Assembly: GCA_029265255.1 (NCBI GenBank) | Contig: JAJUJQ010000006.1 | Coordinates: 74,207 to 138,206 of the forward strand | Origin: Spirochaetota bacterium | GTDB lineage: Bacteria; Spirochaetota; Spirochaetia; Treponematales; Rectinemataceae | Reading direction: 5' to 3' | Length of the DNA: 64,000 nucleotides | Shown: positions 27,210 through 36,143 of the stretch, piece after piece | Numbering within the stretch: the first letter of the stretch is position 1 | Layout of the letters: each line of letters starts with the position of its first letter | Notes under the pieces: model-generated | The model's database searches: none | Told to the model about the DNA's origin: nothing | The model's input: only the letters and a program-made list of their open reading frames with translations | Program-made: the position numbers and the translations under genes

Positions 27210-27983
27210 ATGCGTTCGCTTAAGGGGAAAAAAGCACTTGTTACTGGCGGGGCTTCAGGTATTGGGAGGGCGATATCGCTCGAACTTGCCGCGTGTGGCG
27301 CTGAGGTGCTGGTCCACTGTTTCCACAGCCTTGCATCTGCCGAGACTCTCGCGTCAGAAATCCGCGCGCAGGGCGGGGTCGCGGATGTTGTTCAGGCTGA
27401 CCTGTCGATACCGGAAGGTGCCGCCATGCTCGCGGACCGAGTCGCGAATTGCTGGGGGAAACTGGATATTCTCGTCAACAATGCGGGCGACCTGGTCGGG
27501 CGCACAAGTCTTGAAAAGCTCGATAACGCGTTCTATCGCAAAGTACTGGCAGTCAATCTGGATTCTACGGTGTACGTGACGCGGGCACTCATTCCATTGC
27601 TCAGAGCGGGCGCGCAACAGGGAGGTGGCGCGTCTGTGGTGAATCTTTCGTCGCTCGCTGGTCGCAAGGGCGGGCATGCCGGCTCCATCATTTATTCCGC
27701 CGCGAAAGGGGCCATTCTGACGCTGACGCGTTCGCTCTCGACAGAACTGGCGTGCGATGGCATCAGGGTTAACGCGGTCGCGCCGGGCCTCATTCTCGGC
27801 TCAGCCTTCCATGAGCGCTACACGACCGAAGAATCGAAGCAGGCAACGATCAAGACCATACCCCTTGGCCGCGCCGGCACCTGCGAGGACGTCGCCCGCG
27901 CCGTCGCTTTTTTAGCCAGTGAATATGATGGTTTCATTACCGGCGCAACTTTGGACATCAACGGCGGCGTGTATATGGCGTAA
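27210..27983 (+). CDS. Short-chain dehydrogenase/reductase (FabG-like)
   Basis: 257 residues of a classical SDR: cofactor loop TGGASGIGRAISLEL, NNAG at the strand-4 position, catalytic Ser (VVNLSSLAG) and Y-x3-K (YSAAKGA), and a C-terminal GRAGTCEDVARAVAFLASEY with DINGGVYMA. Oxidises or reduces a sugar acid or polyol in the same operon as the YiaK-like enzyme (20-nt gap, AAGGAGG site before ATG). It stops 3 nt before the convergent dctM stop. Confidence 0.88.
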   Translation: MRSLKGKKALVTGGASGIGRAISLELAACGAEVLVHCFHSLASAETLASEIRAQGGVADVVQADLSIPEGAAMLADRVANCWGKLDILVNNAGDLVGRTSLEKLDNAFYRKVLAVNLDSTVYVTRALIPLLRAGAQQGGGASVVNLSSLAGRKGGHAGSIIYSAAKGAILTLTRSLSTELACDGIRVNAVAPGLILGSAFHERYTTEESKQATIKTIPLGRAGTCEDVARAVAFLASEYDGFITGATLDINGGVYMA

Positions 27984-27986
27984 CTA

Positions 27987-29270
27987 TTATTTCATGAACA
28001 TGCGGGGCAACACCTCAGTAAACCATGGCACATAGGAGATGAGCAGGAGGACGATAATCATCGCCGGCCAGAGCGGCAGCATTGCGCGGGTGGTCTTTTC
28101 GATTGTCGTTTTTCCCACCATACAGCCGACAAAGAGGCTTGCCCCCACCGGAGGAGTAGTGAGTCCTATGCCGAGATTGAGCATCAGCAAAATACCGAAG
28201 GTAATCTCGCTCATTCCCACGGCTTTAACGACCGGCAGCAAAATGGGCGTGACGATGACAATGAGCGGCGCGACGTCCATGACCATGCCAAGCAGCAGTA
28301 ACAGCACGTCGACTAGCAGGATGATGACGAAACGGTTTGTGCTGATACCCAAGAAGACGCTGAGCACTTTCGCGGGAATCTGCAGGTAGGTCATCAGCCA
28401 GCCGAAGGCCGACGCGCATCCGATAAGAAAAAGCACCACCGCTGTCGTCTTGAGCGATTCCATCAGAATTGGGCCGATATCCTTCAGCTTGAGTTCCCGG
28501 TAAATGACGAACCCCAGGAACGCCGCGTACACGACGGAGACAGCGGAGGCTTCTGTTGCCGTGAAGATGCCCGCCGCGATGCCTACCACGATGATGAGCG
28601 CAGCAAGCAAGGCGAAGATTCCATCAACCGCGATTTTCAAGCTCTCGCGGAGCGGTGGCCGCTTCTCGCATGGATACTTGCGCTTGATGGCGAGGATGTA
28701 GCAGGCGATCGACAGGGCAATACCGAGCATAATGCCCGGGATATAGCCAGCAAGGAACAGCTTGCCAATGGAAACGCCACCGGCCACCATGGCGTAGATC
28801 ACCATATTGTGTGATGGCGGAATAATGATACCCTGGCTTGCCGAGGTGACCGTAACGGCCACAGAGAATTCCCTGTCGTATCCTTTCTTAACCATCATGG
28901 GAATCATGATGGAACCGGTGGAGGAGACATCCGCGACCGCAGAACCAGATACACCGCCAAAGAACATCGATTCGATGCAATTGACGATAGCCAGCCCACC
29001 AGGTAGGGGGCCAACCAGGATGTAGGCAAAATCCACGATACGCTTCGCCACGCCACCACGCGCCATGATGTTACCTGCCAGGATGAACAGCGGAATGGCG
29101 AGCAGGGGGAAGGACTGCATGCTGGCCGCCACTCGCTGGGCGATAATGGCAGGCCCCAGCCCTATGACGGAAGCCGCCAGCAGGGATGCAATGCCGAGAC
29201 TGAATGAAATAGGTATTCCCACCAGAATCATGAGGAGAAATGAGCCAAGTAGGACGACTTCAGCGGGCAT
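27987..29270 (-). CDS. dctM: TRAP transporter large permease, DctM/YiaN type
   Basis: About 427 residues, twelve or so membrane helices, with family motifs ILAGNIMARGGVAKRI, GGVSGSAVADVSSTGSIMIPMM, TSASQGIIIPPSHNM and TPPVGASLFVG. Transport channel of the three-part TRAP system. I start it at 29270, where AGGAGC precedes the ATG and the protein begins MPAEVVLLGSF; it overlaps the dctQ stop by 11 nt. A longer frame to 29342 lies inside dctQ. Confidence 0.92.
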   Translation of the reverse strand: MPAEVVLLGSFLLMILVGIPISFSLGIASLLAASVIGLGPAIIAQRVAASMQSFPLLAIPLFILAGNIMARGGVAKRIVDFAYILVGPLPGGLAIVNCIESMFFGGVSGSAVADVSSTGSIMIPMMVKKGYDREFSVAVTVTSASQGIIIPPSHNMVIYAMVAGGVSIGKLFLAGYIPGIMLGIALSIACYILAIKRKYPCEKRPPLRESLKIAVDGIFALLAALIIVVGIAAGIFTATEASAVSVVYAAFLGFVIYRELKLKDIGPILMESLKTTAVVLFLIGCASAFGWLMTYLQIPAKVLSVFLGISTNRFVIILLVDVLLLLLGMVMDVAPLIVIVTPILLPVVKAVGMSEITFGILLMLNLGIGLTTPPVGASLFVGCMVGKTTIEKTTRAMLPLWPAMIIVLLLISYVPWFTEVLPRMFMK

Positions 29271-29772
29271 TTCGGCTCCTTTCGGAAGATTCCTCCATGA
29301 TTTCGGACACCTTCCTGAGAATCCGGAGCGCGGCGAAGACAATCATGAAGCCCGCAGCGATGGGAATAATCACATAGCTCACTCCCAGCGACACTGGTAT
29401 GGTGGACATCATGCTAGTCTTCATTGCGTCGGTGATTACAAGACCCTGCGTGAAGAGAAACATGGCAAAATAACCAATGGCGGCGTCGATGATCAGTTCG
29501 GCGACCAGGCTGAGTCTTCGGGGTAATTTTTGAATGAAAAATCTCAGACTCATGTGGTCGCCGGACCATACTGCGGCGGCGGCACCTAGCAGTCCTATCC
29601 ACATCATGGCGGTTACCGAGAACTCCTCTACCCAGTATGGGCTCTTTTTGAGCACATAGCGCGCAAAGACCTGCCAGCACACGATGACCGACAGCATGCC
29701 CATGAGGGCAGCTGAGATCGCGGTGAGAAACCGCTCTATCCGATTGATGATCGAAAATAGTTTTGCTTGCAT
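29260..29772 (-). CDS. dctQ: TRAP transporter small permease, DctQ type
   Basis: 170 residues, four membrane helices, with the DctQ-like VFARYVLKKSPYWVEEFSVTAMMWIGLLGAA and GDHMSLRFFI. Small membrane subunit that joins binding protein and large permease. Middle gene of dctP-dctQ-dctM; 23 nt downstream of dctP. Confidence 0.9.
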   Translation of the reverse strand: MQAKLFSIINRIERFLTAISAALMGMLSVIVCWQVFARYVLKKSPYWVEEFSVTAMMWIGLLGAAAAVWSGDHMSLRFFIQKLPRRLSLVAELIIDAAIGYFAMFLFTQGLVITDAMKTSMMSTIPVSLGVSYVIIPIAAGFMIVFAALRILRKVSEIMEESSERSRNAR

Positions 29773-29795
29773 GCCGCCGCCTCCCGGTCGCGTTA

Positions 29796-30773
29796 TTATT
29801 TCGTATTGACAATGGCGTCGATAAGATCTTTTCCCACGATCGGTTCAAATTCTTTCCAGATGTTTCCAATTCTGGCCTGGAATTCAGTGACATCCCGCAC
29901 TTCGTTAAAAATCATCCCCTTGGCCTTCAAATCGGAGATGGTCTTGTCGATCATCTCGCCCCAGAGCTGGTTGTGCTTGAGCATCGCTTCATATGCGGTC
30001 TGCACGATCATATCCTGGATGTTTTTCGGCACGCTGTCGAACACCTTCTTGTTCATCATGAGAAGGTCGGGAATCGATGAATGGCGTGTGTAGCTGTAGT
30101 ACTTGGCGACTTCCTGCATATTGAAGCTGAGGACCGTCGGCTCGTTGTTTTCCCAGCCATCAATAATTTTGGTCTGCAAGGCGGAATAGACTTCTGACTG
30201 TCCCATGGGAACAGCAATGCCACCCAGGGCGTTGATGGTGTCGATGAGGGGTTTGGATTGCATGACGCGGATCTTGAGGCCCTTCAAGTCATCCGGAGTA
30301 TTGATAGGGCCTTTCGAAGTTGTGATGCTTCTGAATCCAGCATCCATAAAGGCGAGGCCCTTGAAGCCGGCTTTTTCCATATCAGCGAAAAGCCGCTGCC
30401 CGACCGGCCCCTGGAGCACCTTGTGCTGGTGATCGAGATTTCTCCAAATAAAGGGAAGCGAAAGCACCTGGAGCGTAGGGACGTACTGGCCTGCTGGTCC
30501 GCTGGATACCTTGGCGAATTCGAGCGAACCTACTTTTATTGCTTCAATATAGGCTTTTTCGTCGCCCAGCTGCCCGGCGGGGAACAAGGTCACTTTGATA
30601 TCTCCGTTGCTCTTGCGCGCGAGTTCGTCCGCGAAGTAGACCAGCGCTTTGTGCACGGGGTGGGTATCCGGCAGCACCGAAGCGAGTTTCCAGTTGTATT
30701 TCGGTGCCGCACCCGCCATGCCGACGGCGATGACCATAAGCGCGATGAATACTGCACATGTGCGTTTCATCAT
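29796..30773 (-). CDS. dctP: TRAP transporter substrate-binding protein, DctP type
   Basis: 325 residues: signal peptide (1-22, ending GAAPKYNW), then LASVLPDTHPVHKALVYFADEL, GDIKVTLFPAGQLGDEKAYIEA and FMDAGFRSITTSKGPINTPDDLKGLKIRVM; the last contains the arginine that normally clamps the ligand carboxylate. It captures a sugar acid or other organic acid in the periplasm. Two tandem ATGs; the first has AAGGAGG 8 nt upstream. Its promoter lies at 30903-30930 and a ~120-nt leader carries several inverted repeats. Confidence 0.92.
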   Translation of the reverse strand: MMKRTCAVFIALMVIAVGMAGAAPKYNWKLASVLPDTHPVHKALVYFADELARKSNGDIKVTLFPAGQLGDEKAYIEAIKVGSLEFAKVSSGPAGQYVPTLQVLSLPFIWRNLDHQHKVLQGPVGQRLFADMEKAGFKGLAFMDAGFRSITTSKGPINTPDDLKGLKIRVMQSKPLIDTINALGGIAVPMGQSEVYSALQTKIIDGWENNEPTVLSFNMQEVAKYYSYTRHSSIPDLLMMNKKVFDSVPKNIQDMIVQTAYEAMLKHNQLWGEMIDKTISDLKAKGMIFNEVRDVTEFQARIGNIWKEFEPIVGKDLIDAIVNTK

Positions 30774-30815
30774 ACGTGAACCTCCTTGCGTGAGTATCGG
30801 CTGTGTCGCCGATTA

Positions 30816-30836
30816 GTGTTCCACAATATGGAACAC
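30816..30836. promoter_or_regulatory. Perfect 8-bp inverted repeat, likely operator
   Basis: GTGTTCCA (30816-30823), 5-nt centre, TGGAACAC (30829-30836). It is a typical dimer-binding site and lies in the dctPQM leader, downstream of the promoter, where a bound repressor would block elongation. The regulator is not in the window. Confidence 0.65.
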
Positions 30837-30838
30837 AA

Positions 30839-30892
30839 TTCCATGATCTATGCAAAACAAATGCAGAACATCAATATTCTGCCTCATGGAAA
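30839..30892. repeat. Nested inverted repeats in the dctP leader
   Basis: TTCCATGA (30839-30846) pairs with TCATGGAA (30884-30891), enclosing GCAGAA (30863-30868)/TTCTGC (30877-30882). The TTCCA/TGGAA half-sites match those of the palindrome at 30816-30836, so this may be a second set of operator half-sites, or an RNA fold in the leader. Confidence 0.5.
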
Positions 30893-30902
30893 TCCATTTC
30901 CT

Positions 30903-30930
30903 ATCATAGTACGATCAGCTGGTTTGTCAA
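30903..30930 (-). promoter_or_regulatory. Promoter of dctPQM
   Basis: Minus-strand TTGACA (30930-30925), 16-nt spacer, TATGAT (30908-30903). Predicted start about 30896, giving a ~120-nt leader that holds the inverted repeats. Confidence 0.7.
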
Positions 30931-30957
30931 GAAATTTTGCGGGATTTGTGTATTTTA

Positions 30958-30987
30958 TTGACAATTGGACAGAGAGGCACGTATTGT
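30958..30987 (+). promoter_or_regulatory. Promoter of the purine nucleoside phosphorylase/deaminase pair
   Basis: TTGACA (30958-30963), 18-nt spacer, TATTGT (30982-30987). Predicted start about 30994, 18 nt before the ATG at 31012. Divergent from, and 28 bp away from, the dctPQM promoter. Confidence 0.55.
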
Positions 30988-31011
30988 GGTTCAAGAAAGT
31001 GAGGAAAATCC

Positions 31012-31899
31012 ATGGGTGAAGGAAAAGGAAGTATGACTCCGCATGGTATGGCGCGAGACACATCGCGTGTGCCAGAGTACGATACGATCATTCGGGCCGC
31101 AGGGGTGCTCCGTGATCGTCTTGGCACGGCGCCGCGTCTCGCGCTCATCCTGGGCTCGGGACTCGGTGGTCTTGCCGACGAACTTGAGGATTACCGCGTG
31201 CTCCCCTATTCCGAGATCCCAGGATTTCCGGTTTCGACAGCGCCTGGTCATGCGGGCAGGTTTGTCGCAGGCTCACTCGCGGGTACGCCGGTACTCTGCA
31301 TGCAGGGCCGCTTCCACTGCTATGAAGGCTGGAGCGCTTCGGACATCGCGTTTCCGATCCGCGTCATGAGAGCATGGGGCGTGTCCATCCTTATCCTGAC
31401 CAATGCCGCTGGTGGCGTGAATACCTCATTCTCACCGGGGGATTTCATGCTCATTCGCGACCACCTCAATCTCGCGGGCCGCAATCCGCTTGTCGGCCCC
31501 AATGACGAGCGCATCGGGCCGCGGTTCCCGGATATGAGCAAAGCCTGGGATCCGCAGTTAAGGGAAGAAGCACGCTGCGCGGCAAAAGCGCTCGGGATAT
31601 CGGTTCATGAAGGGGTATACGCGTGGTTTCTGGGGCCGAGTTTCGAGACGCCGGCGGAAATCCGCATGGCGAGGATACTTGGCGCCGACGCTGTCGGTAT
31701 GTCCACCGTTCCCGAGGTTATCGCGGCTGTCCACTGCGGCATGCGCGTGCTGGGTATTTCATGCATCACGAATCTGGCTGCTGGCATTCTCGACCAGCCC
31801 ATCACGAGTGAGGAAGTACTGGAGATTTCGGCTCGGCGCAGGCCGGAATTTTCCGCGCTCATTCGCGAAATCGTGCGTCGCTTCGCGTCGCTCGTCTAG
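31012..31899 (+). CDS. Purine-nucleoside phosphorylase (trimeric type I)
   Basis: 295 residues of the PNP/MTAP family: LILGSGLGGLADEL (phosphate loop), STAPGHAGRFVAG, MQGRFHCYEGW, LTNAAGGVNTSF, FLGPSFETPAEIRM with the purine-binding Glu and GADAVGMSTVPEVIAA. It cleaves purine (deoxy)nucleosides with phosphate in salvage. The ATG at 31012 has GAGGA 6 nt upstream; a second in-frame ATG at 31033 is possible. Followed at 9 nt by the amidohydrolase, forming a nucleoside salvage pair. Confidence 0.9.
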   Translation: MGEGKGSMTPHGMARDTSRVPEYDTIIRAAGVLRDRLGTAPRLALILGSGLGGLADELEDYRVLPYSEIPGFPVSTAPGHAGRFVAGSLAGTPVLCMQGRFHCYEGWSASDIAFPIRVMRAWGVSILILTNAAGGVNTSFSPGDFMLIRDHLNLAGRNPLVGPNDERIGPRFPDMSKAWDPQLREEARCAAKALGISVHEGVYAWFLGPSFETPAEIRMARILGADAVGMSTVPEVIAAVHCGMRVLGISCITNLAAGILDQPITSEEVLEISARRRPEFSALIREIVRRFASLV

Positions 31900-31908
31900 G
31901 AGGCATGC

Positions 31909-33171
31909 ATGGGAATACTGCTGAAACACGCGCTGCTGGAAGGCGTAAGACACGATATCCTGATTGAAGGATCGCGCATCGTACGTATCGCGCCCGCTGG
32001 TTCTCTCACGATGAGTCTGACTGGCGAAGGCAATCTCGAAATCATCGACGCGTCAGGGCTGGCGGTCATTCCGAGCCTCGTGAATGCCCATGCGCATTCC
32101 GCGATGACGTTGCTGCGTGGTATTGCCGAGGATAGGGAGCTCATGCCATGGCTACAGGAGGCTATCTGGCCGCGCGAAGCTTGGCTCGACGCGGAAGATA
32201 TCTATTGGGGCACACGACTTGCCGCGCTCGAGATGATCCGGTCGGGTACGACGGTCTGCGCGGACATGTATTTCTTTCCCGAGGCTCAGGCTGAAGCTGC
32301 GCGTGACTCAGGCATGCGGTTTGTCATTTCCTATCCGCTCATCGATGGTATGGACGAATCAAGAGCCGCGTCGCAGCGCGCTGCCTGCGATAGGTTTTTT
32401 GATCATGTACCCGATTGCGGGCCGGTTTCCATGTTTTGTCTGGCAGGGCATTCGGTCTACGCGACGACTGCTTCAAGCCTCCGTTACATCGCCCGAAAGG
32501 CCCGTGAGCTCGATCTATTCATCCATATTCACCTCGCGGAAACCGAAGTAGAGGATCGCGCCTGCCGCGCGAAGACCGGCATGTCGCCCGCGGCATATCT
32601 CGATTCGCTCGGGGTGCTCGGTCCGAAAACCTTCTGCGCGCACTGCGTCTGGCTTGATAACGCGGACTGGGACCTTCTGGCTGAGCGCGGGGTGACGGTT
32701 GTTCATAATCCTGCGTCGAACATGAAGTTGGCTTCAGGCGCGTTCGATTATGAAGCAGCGCGGGTAAGAGGCATTCGTGTGTTGCTGGGTACCGACGGGG
32801 CCGCATCGAACAATGAGCTCAACCTTTTTTCCGACATGAAGATCGCAGGGCTATTGCAGAAGCACCAATGGCGTGACCCGCGTCGCTGGCCGGTCGCTTC
32901 GATTCTCGCGGTTGCGGGTTTAAACGGGCACGAATTCTTTGGAACAGGTGCGGGGCGCATTGAAGAAGGCGCTTCGGCTGACCTCGCGCTTATTGACCTC
33001 AGCCGGCCGTCCATGACGCCTTGTCATGATCTCGGCGCGAATCTTGTCTATTCGCAGCCCGTGGTAGATACCACGATATGCGCGGGGCGCGTCCTCATGC
33101 GTCATGGCGTGATTGAGGGTGAAGAGGAAGTCATCAGGGAAGCAACCCGAAGAGCCGAGAAGATGCGGTAA
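31909..33171 (+). CDS. mtaD: Amidohydrolase, 5-methylthioadenosine/S-adenosylhomocysteine deaminase type
   Basis: 420 residues of the TRZ/ATZ amidohydrolase family. Metal-binding NAHAHSAM (HxH), HIHLAETEVE, the later His in AHCVW and GTDGAASNNELN with the catalytic Asp are all present, as is the N-terminal beta sandwich (LLKHALLEGVRHDILIEGSRIVRI). Likely deaminates an adenine nucleoside such as MTA, SAH or adenosine; the phosphorylase directly upstream would then split the product. AGGAGG lies 5 nt before the ATG. Confidence 0.85.
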   Translation: MGILLKHALLEGVRHDILIEGSRIVRIAPAGSLTMSLTGEGNLEIIDASGLAVIPSLVNAHAHSAMTLLRGIAEDRELMPWLQEAIWPREAWLDAEDIYWGTRLAALEMIRSGTTVCADMYFFPEAQAEAARDSGMRFVISYPLIDGMDESRAASQRAACDRFFDHVPDCGPVSMFCLAGHSVYATTASSLRYIARKARELDLFIHIHLAETEVEDRACRAKTGMSPAAYLDSLGVLGPKTFCAHCVWLDNADWDLLAERGVTVVHNPASNMKLASGAFDYEAARVRGIRVLLGTDGAASNNELNLFSDMKIAGLLQKHQWRDPRRWPVASILAVAGLNGHEFFGTGAGRIEEGASADLALIDLSRPSMTPCHDLGANLVYSQPVVDTTICAGRVLMRHGVIEGEEEVIREATRRAEKMR

Positions 33172-33246
33172 GCGCGCCCTGGGCAATGCACGATGGCGAT
33201 GCCCAGCCAGCCCGCGACATAGCGCTTGAAATAATAGGGAAGAATA

Positions 33247-33287
33247 CCCTCTTCGCGATCCTGCCGGACCAGGATTGGCGAAGAGGG
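33247..33287. terminator. Strong hairpin between convergent genes
   Basis: CCCTCTTCGC (33247-33256) pairs perfectly with GCGAAGAGGG (33278-33287); ATCCTG/CAGGAT extends the stem inside. No T-tract follows on either strand, so it is a barrier or RNA-stabilising hairpin rather than a classical Rho-independent terminator. Confidence 0.5.
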
Positions 33288-33305
33288 GAGTGAGCATGTT
33301 GTCCG

Positions 33306-34616
33306 TTACGGTTTTACATGTTCCAGACGCAACCCCACTGCCGTGTTGTTGGCGAACCCTTTCCAGTACGTATGATCGGGTTTGGGCTGACCCGCGTTGT
33401 CGACTGACCATTTGCCCGAAGCGCCATATTCGACAAGGTTGAGCCATGAGTCGGCTTCAAGATCTGACTTGAGGTATTTTGCCAGGAACGCGGTGGCGAA
33501 GTGCTGGGCGATGTTGTTCATGCGCACAGTGTCCCAGACCGCGTCGAGATAATGGGTGGCGACTTTACTGGCGGGGGAGTCTTTTGTGAGAACCTCTTTG
33601 GGTGCCGGCATTGGGGCGGCGGCGTTATGTGAGCCGTTCTCGAAGGTCAGGAACCAGCGCTCGGCATTGACCGCCAGTTCAAAAATGGTATGAGCGCCCG
33701 GGGAGTACCCCGCGGTTGCGTCTTTGCTTCCCGCCATGAAGAACAGTGGCGTTCTGATACCCTTGAGTCCTTCCGCGTCCCAGAATCCATAGTTCATTCC
33801 CCAAGGGGCGATCGCGATGCCCGCCTTGATGCGCTGATCAAGCGTGGCGAGGTATTCGGGATTTCCTGCCTGGCGAGCGGCAAGCACTCGATCTGGCGAG
33901 AATGTCGCGTTATTTACGATCGCCGCTGAAAGACCGCCGCCCAATGTGTTGATGACTCCATATCCTCCCATCGAATAACCGATAAGCCCTGTTCTATCCG
34001 CATCGATCATGCCGGCAAGTCCGGTACCCCTATCTTCCTTGTTGAGGTTAGCCATAGACTGCAGGACAAAGAGCTGATCGAGGCTTCGGTTGTAAAGCGT
34101 GGAGACAAAGCTCGCCTGATCGGAATAGGTGGAATCGGTATGATCAATGGACACCACGACATACCCTTTGCTGGCCAGGTTCTCGCCCAGGTGACTCAGC
34201 AGAAAGCGATTGCCCGGGTAGCCATGAGAGATAATGACGAGCGGATAGGGAGCGCTACTTCGATCGGGCGCGGCGTTTCGTACCGCTTTGCCGTAAAGGC
34301 TTACCTTTACCGTAGGATCTCTGATGACGACGTTGGTATATTCGCCCTGAGGAGCCTGACCGGCAGGCAAGGTCGCGGGATACCAGATTTCGCAGGTCAA
34401 TGGCCTGTCATATCGCGGAATGGGCTGACCGGGTTTTTGTTTGACAATATCCAGCTGGTCTTTGTGAATAAAGGTGAGTGTCGTGACACCGATGGTGAAG
34501 GGGCCATATGACGCGAGTGCCGGGGCATCTGAGCGTATCTTGTCGATCCTGTTGTCCTGAGCCGCTAGTGTCGCGATCATCAGCAGCAAGAATAATCCAG
34601 GAACCAGTTTTTTCAT
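33306..34616 (-). CDS. Secreted alpha/beta hydrolase (PAF-acetylhydrolase/dienelactone hydrolase-like)
   Basis: About 436 residues. Signal peptide MKKLVPGLFLLLMIATLAA, then an alpha/beta hydrolase with an oxyanion-side ISHGYPGNRFL, nucleophile elbow GYSMGGYG and a later DATAGYSPGAHTIFE and FENGSHNAA (candidate Asp/His). This resembles PAF-acetylhydrolase and chlorophyllase-like esterases; substrate unknown. The ATG at 34616 is preceded by AGGAGG; a frame extension to 34670 is rejected. Probably exported to the periplasm. Confidence 0.82.
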   Translation of the reverse strand: MKKLVPGLFLLLMIATLAAQDNRIDKIRSDAPALASYGPFTIGVTTLTFIHKDQLDIVKQKPGQPIPRYDRPLTCEIWYPATLPAGQAPQGEYTNVVIRDPTVKVSLYGKAVRNAAPDRSSAPYPLVIISHGYPGNRFLLSHLGENLASKGYVVVSIDHTDSTYSDQASFVSTLYNRSLDQLFVLQSMANLNKEDRGTGLAGMIDADRTGLIGYSMGGYGVINTLGGGLSAAIVNNATFSPDRVLAARQAGNPEYLATLDQRIKAGIAIAPWGMNYGFWDAEGLKGIRTPLFFMAGSKDATAGYSPGAHTIFELAVNAERWFLTFENGSHNAAAPMPAPKEVLTKDSPASKVATHYLDAVWDTVRMNNIAQHFATAFLAKYLKSDLEADSWLNLVEYGASGKWSVDNAGQPKPDHTYWKGFANNTAVGLRLEHVKP

Positions 34617-34673
34617 ATCTTCCTCCTGAAATGAGGATATGCCGTCAGGGGCTGGGGCGCAAGAACGCATGCG

Positions 34674-34706
34674 AAAAAAAGCGGCAGCCTTGTCGTAGGC
34701 TGCCGC
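34674..34706 (-). terminator. Rho-independent terminator after the M20 amidohydrolase
   Basis: On the minus strand a 9-bp stem (GCGGCAGCC/GGCTGCCGC, 34706-34698 with 34689-34681) and 8-nt loop are followed by seven T (34680-34674). It lies 21 bp after the M20 gene's stop. Confidence 0.88.
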
Positions 34707-34727
34707 TTGGTTTAGAACGAGCGTGTG

Positions 34728-35981
34728 CTATTTACCGGCCACAGTCTTTTCCCAGTCGGCTCTAATCCTGTTTAAAAGTCCCGGTTCGTGGATCAATCGG
34801 TATCCTATATATGCCATAATCTTCGACGCGTTTAGCAGGGCTTCGTTGCCGGCAGGGCTCTTGGTCGCCATCGCGAACTCTCTCGAATGGCTCGCCACAT
34901 TTTCCGGCGCGACTGGCAGGCCGAAAATCAGCGAAGGAATCTGCGAGGAAGCGGTGCCAAAGTCGGTGGATCCACCGGCCTGGTCCCATGGCTGAATGAT
35001 CCGCGCGTCCGGGATATTGAATTCTTTCATCGCTTCAAACCCAAGGTCCATGAAACTCGGTACGTTAACCACATTGTCATACTGCTTAATTTCGCTGATG
35101 GTCAATTTGGTATCGGTCATCATGGCCGCGCCGCGCGCGACATTGTAGACTCGCTCTACCACCGTGTTGAGGTAAGGGCGTTCCAATCCTCTGACATAGA
35201 AGCGGGCGGAGGCTTTTTCCGGCACTATGTTGGCCGCGGCTCCTCCGTTGGTCACGATTCCATGAATGCGAATATCGGATTTTACATGTTCTCGCATATA
35301 TTCGGTTCCGGCAAACATGAGCATCACGGCATCAAGAGCGCTCCTGCCCAGCTCGGGGCTTGCGGCCGCGTGGCTCGCCTTGCCTTCGTAGATAAAATCC
35401 ACAAGGTTCAACGCGAGAGTCTTCATTCCGATGGAAGGTTTACCAGTATTGGGATGCATCTGCATGCCAATGTCCGCTCTCTTGAACAAGCCCTGAGCGG
35501 CCATAGGCAGCTTGCCGCTCGTTGTTTCCTCTGCTGGGCACCCGAAGACTATGACCTTTGCGGGGGTAGAACCAAGATTTTTCGCAAGCGCGACCGCGGC
35601 TCCCACGCATGAAGTGCCGATGATATTGTGCCCGCACGCGTGTCCGACATCGGCAAGCGCGTCGTACTCCGCGAGAAAGGATATGGCCGGCCCCTTGCCT
35701 CCCGCGTTTTCATATGTGGCGATGAACGCGGTTTCAAGGCCTGCCACGCCCATTTCCACAGCAAAACCATTCTTTTTCAGATAGGAGGTGAGGACTTCGA
35801 CAGCCTTGAATTCCTTATTGCCCAGCTCTGGATTGTCGTGGATAAAGTCTGACATCGCGATGAGCTGGCTGCTTTCCTGATTCACGGTTGCCGCGATGTT
35901 TTCCTTTGGGCCCGCTGTCGCGGACATAACGAAAAAAAGCCCGGCAAGAAGCACGCACACCACCTGTTTCCAGATTTTCAT
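34728..35981 (-). CDS. Secreted M20-family amidohydrolase/peptidase (AbgB-like)
   Basis: About 417 residues with signal peptide (MKIWKQVVCVLLAGLFFVMSATAG). Metal-site motifs: FIHDNPELGNKEFKAVE, DVGHACGHNIIG, GCPAEETTSGK and KASHAAASPELGRSALDA. The set matches the amidohydrolase branch that cleaves aminobenzoyl-glutamate, N-acyl amino acids or indole conjugates. Export is unusual for this branch. The ATG at 35981 has AAAGGAGG upstream. Ends at a strong terminator. Confidence 0.85.
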   Translation of the reverse strand: MKIWKQVVCVLLAGLFFVMSATAGPKENIAATVNQESSQLIAMSDFIHDNPELGNKEFKAVEVLTSYLKKNGFAVEMGVAGLETAFIATYENAGGKGPAISFLAEYDALADVGHACGHNIIGTSCVGAAVALAKNLGSTPAKVIVFGCPAEETTSGKLPMAAQGLFKRADIGMQMHPNTGKPSIGMKTLALNLVDFIYEGKASHAAASPELGRSALDAVMLMFAGTEYMREHVKSDIRIHGIVTNGGAAANIVPEKASARFYVRGLERPYLNTVVERVYNVARGAAMMTDTKLTISEIKQYDNVVNVPSFMDLGFEAMKEFNIPDARIIQPWDQAGGSTDFGTASSQIPSLIFGLPVAPENVASHSREFAMATKSPAGNEALLNASKIMAYIGYRLIHEPGLLNRIRADWEKTVAGK

Positions 35982-36143
35982 GGAATACCTCCTTTGAATT
36001 ATTTGGCGCAAACGCGGTTTCAGCGCACCGAAGCGTTTGCATATTTATTCAAAATGATAACATGCTCCGGAGGCGGGGTAAACGATATTCGATACTATTC
36101 AAGCAGAAATATGATGAGGAAATAGGCTGTTGTCCATTTTCGC

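Noticed and set aside
30988..31011. Purine riboswitch before the purine nucleoside phosphorylase
   Set aside because: The predicted leader is only about 18 nt, too short for the aptamer, and no conserved core is visible.
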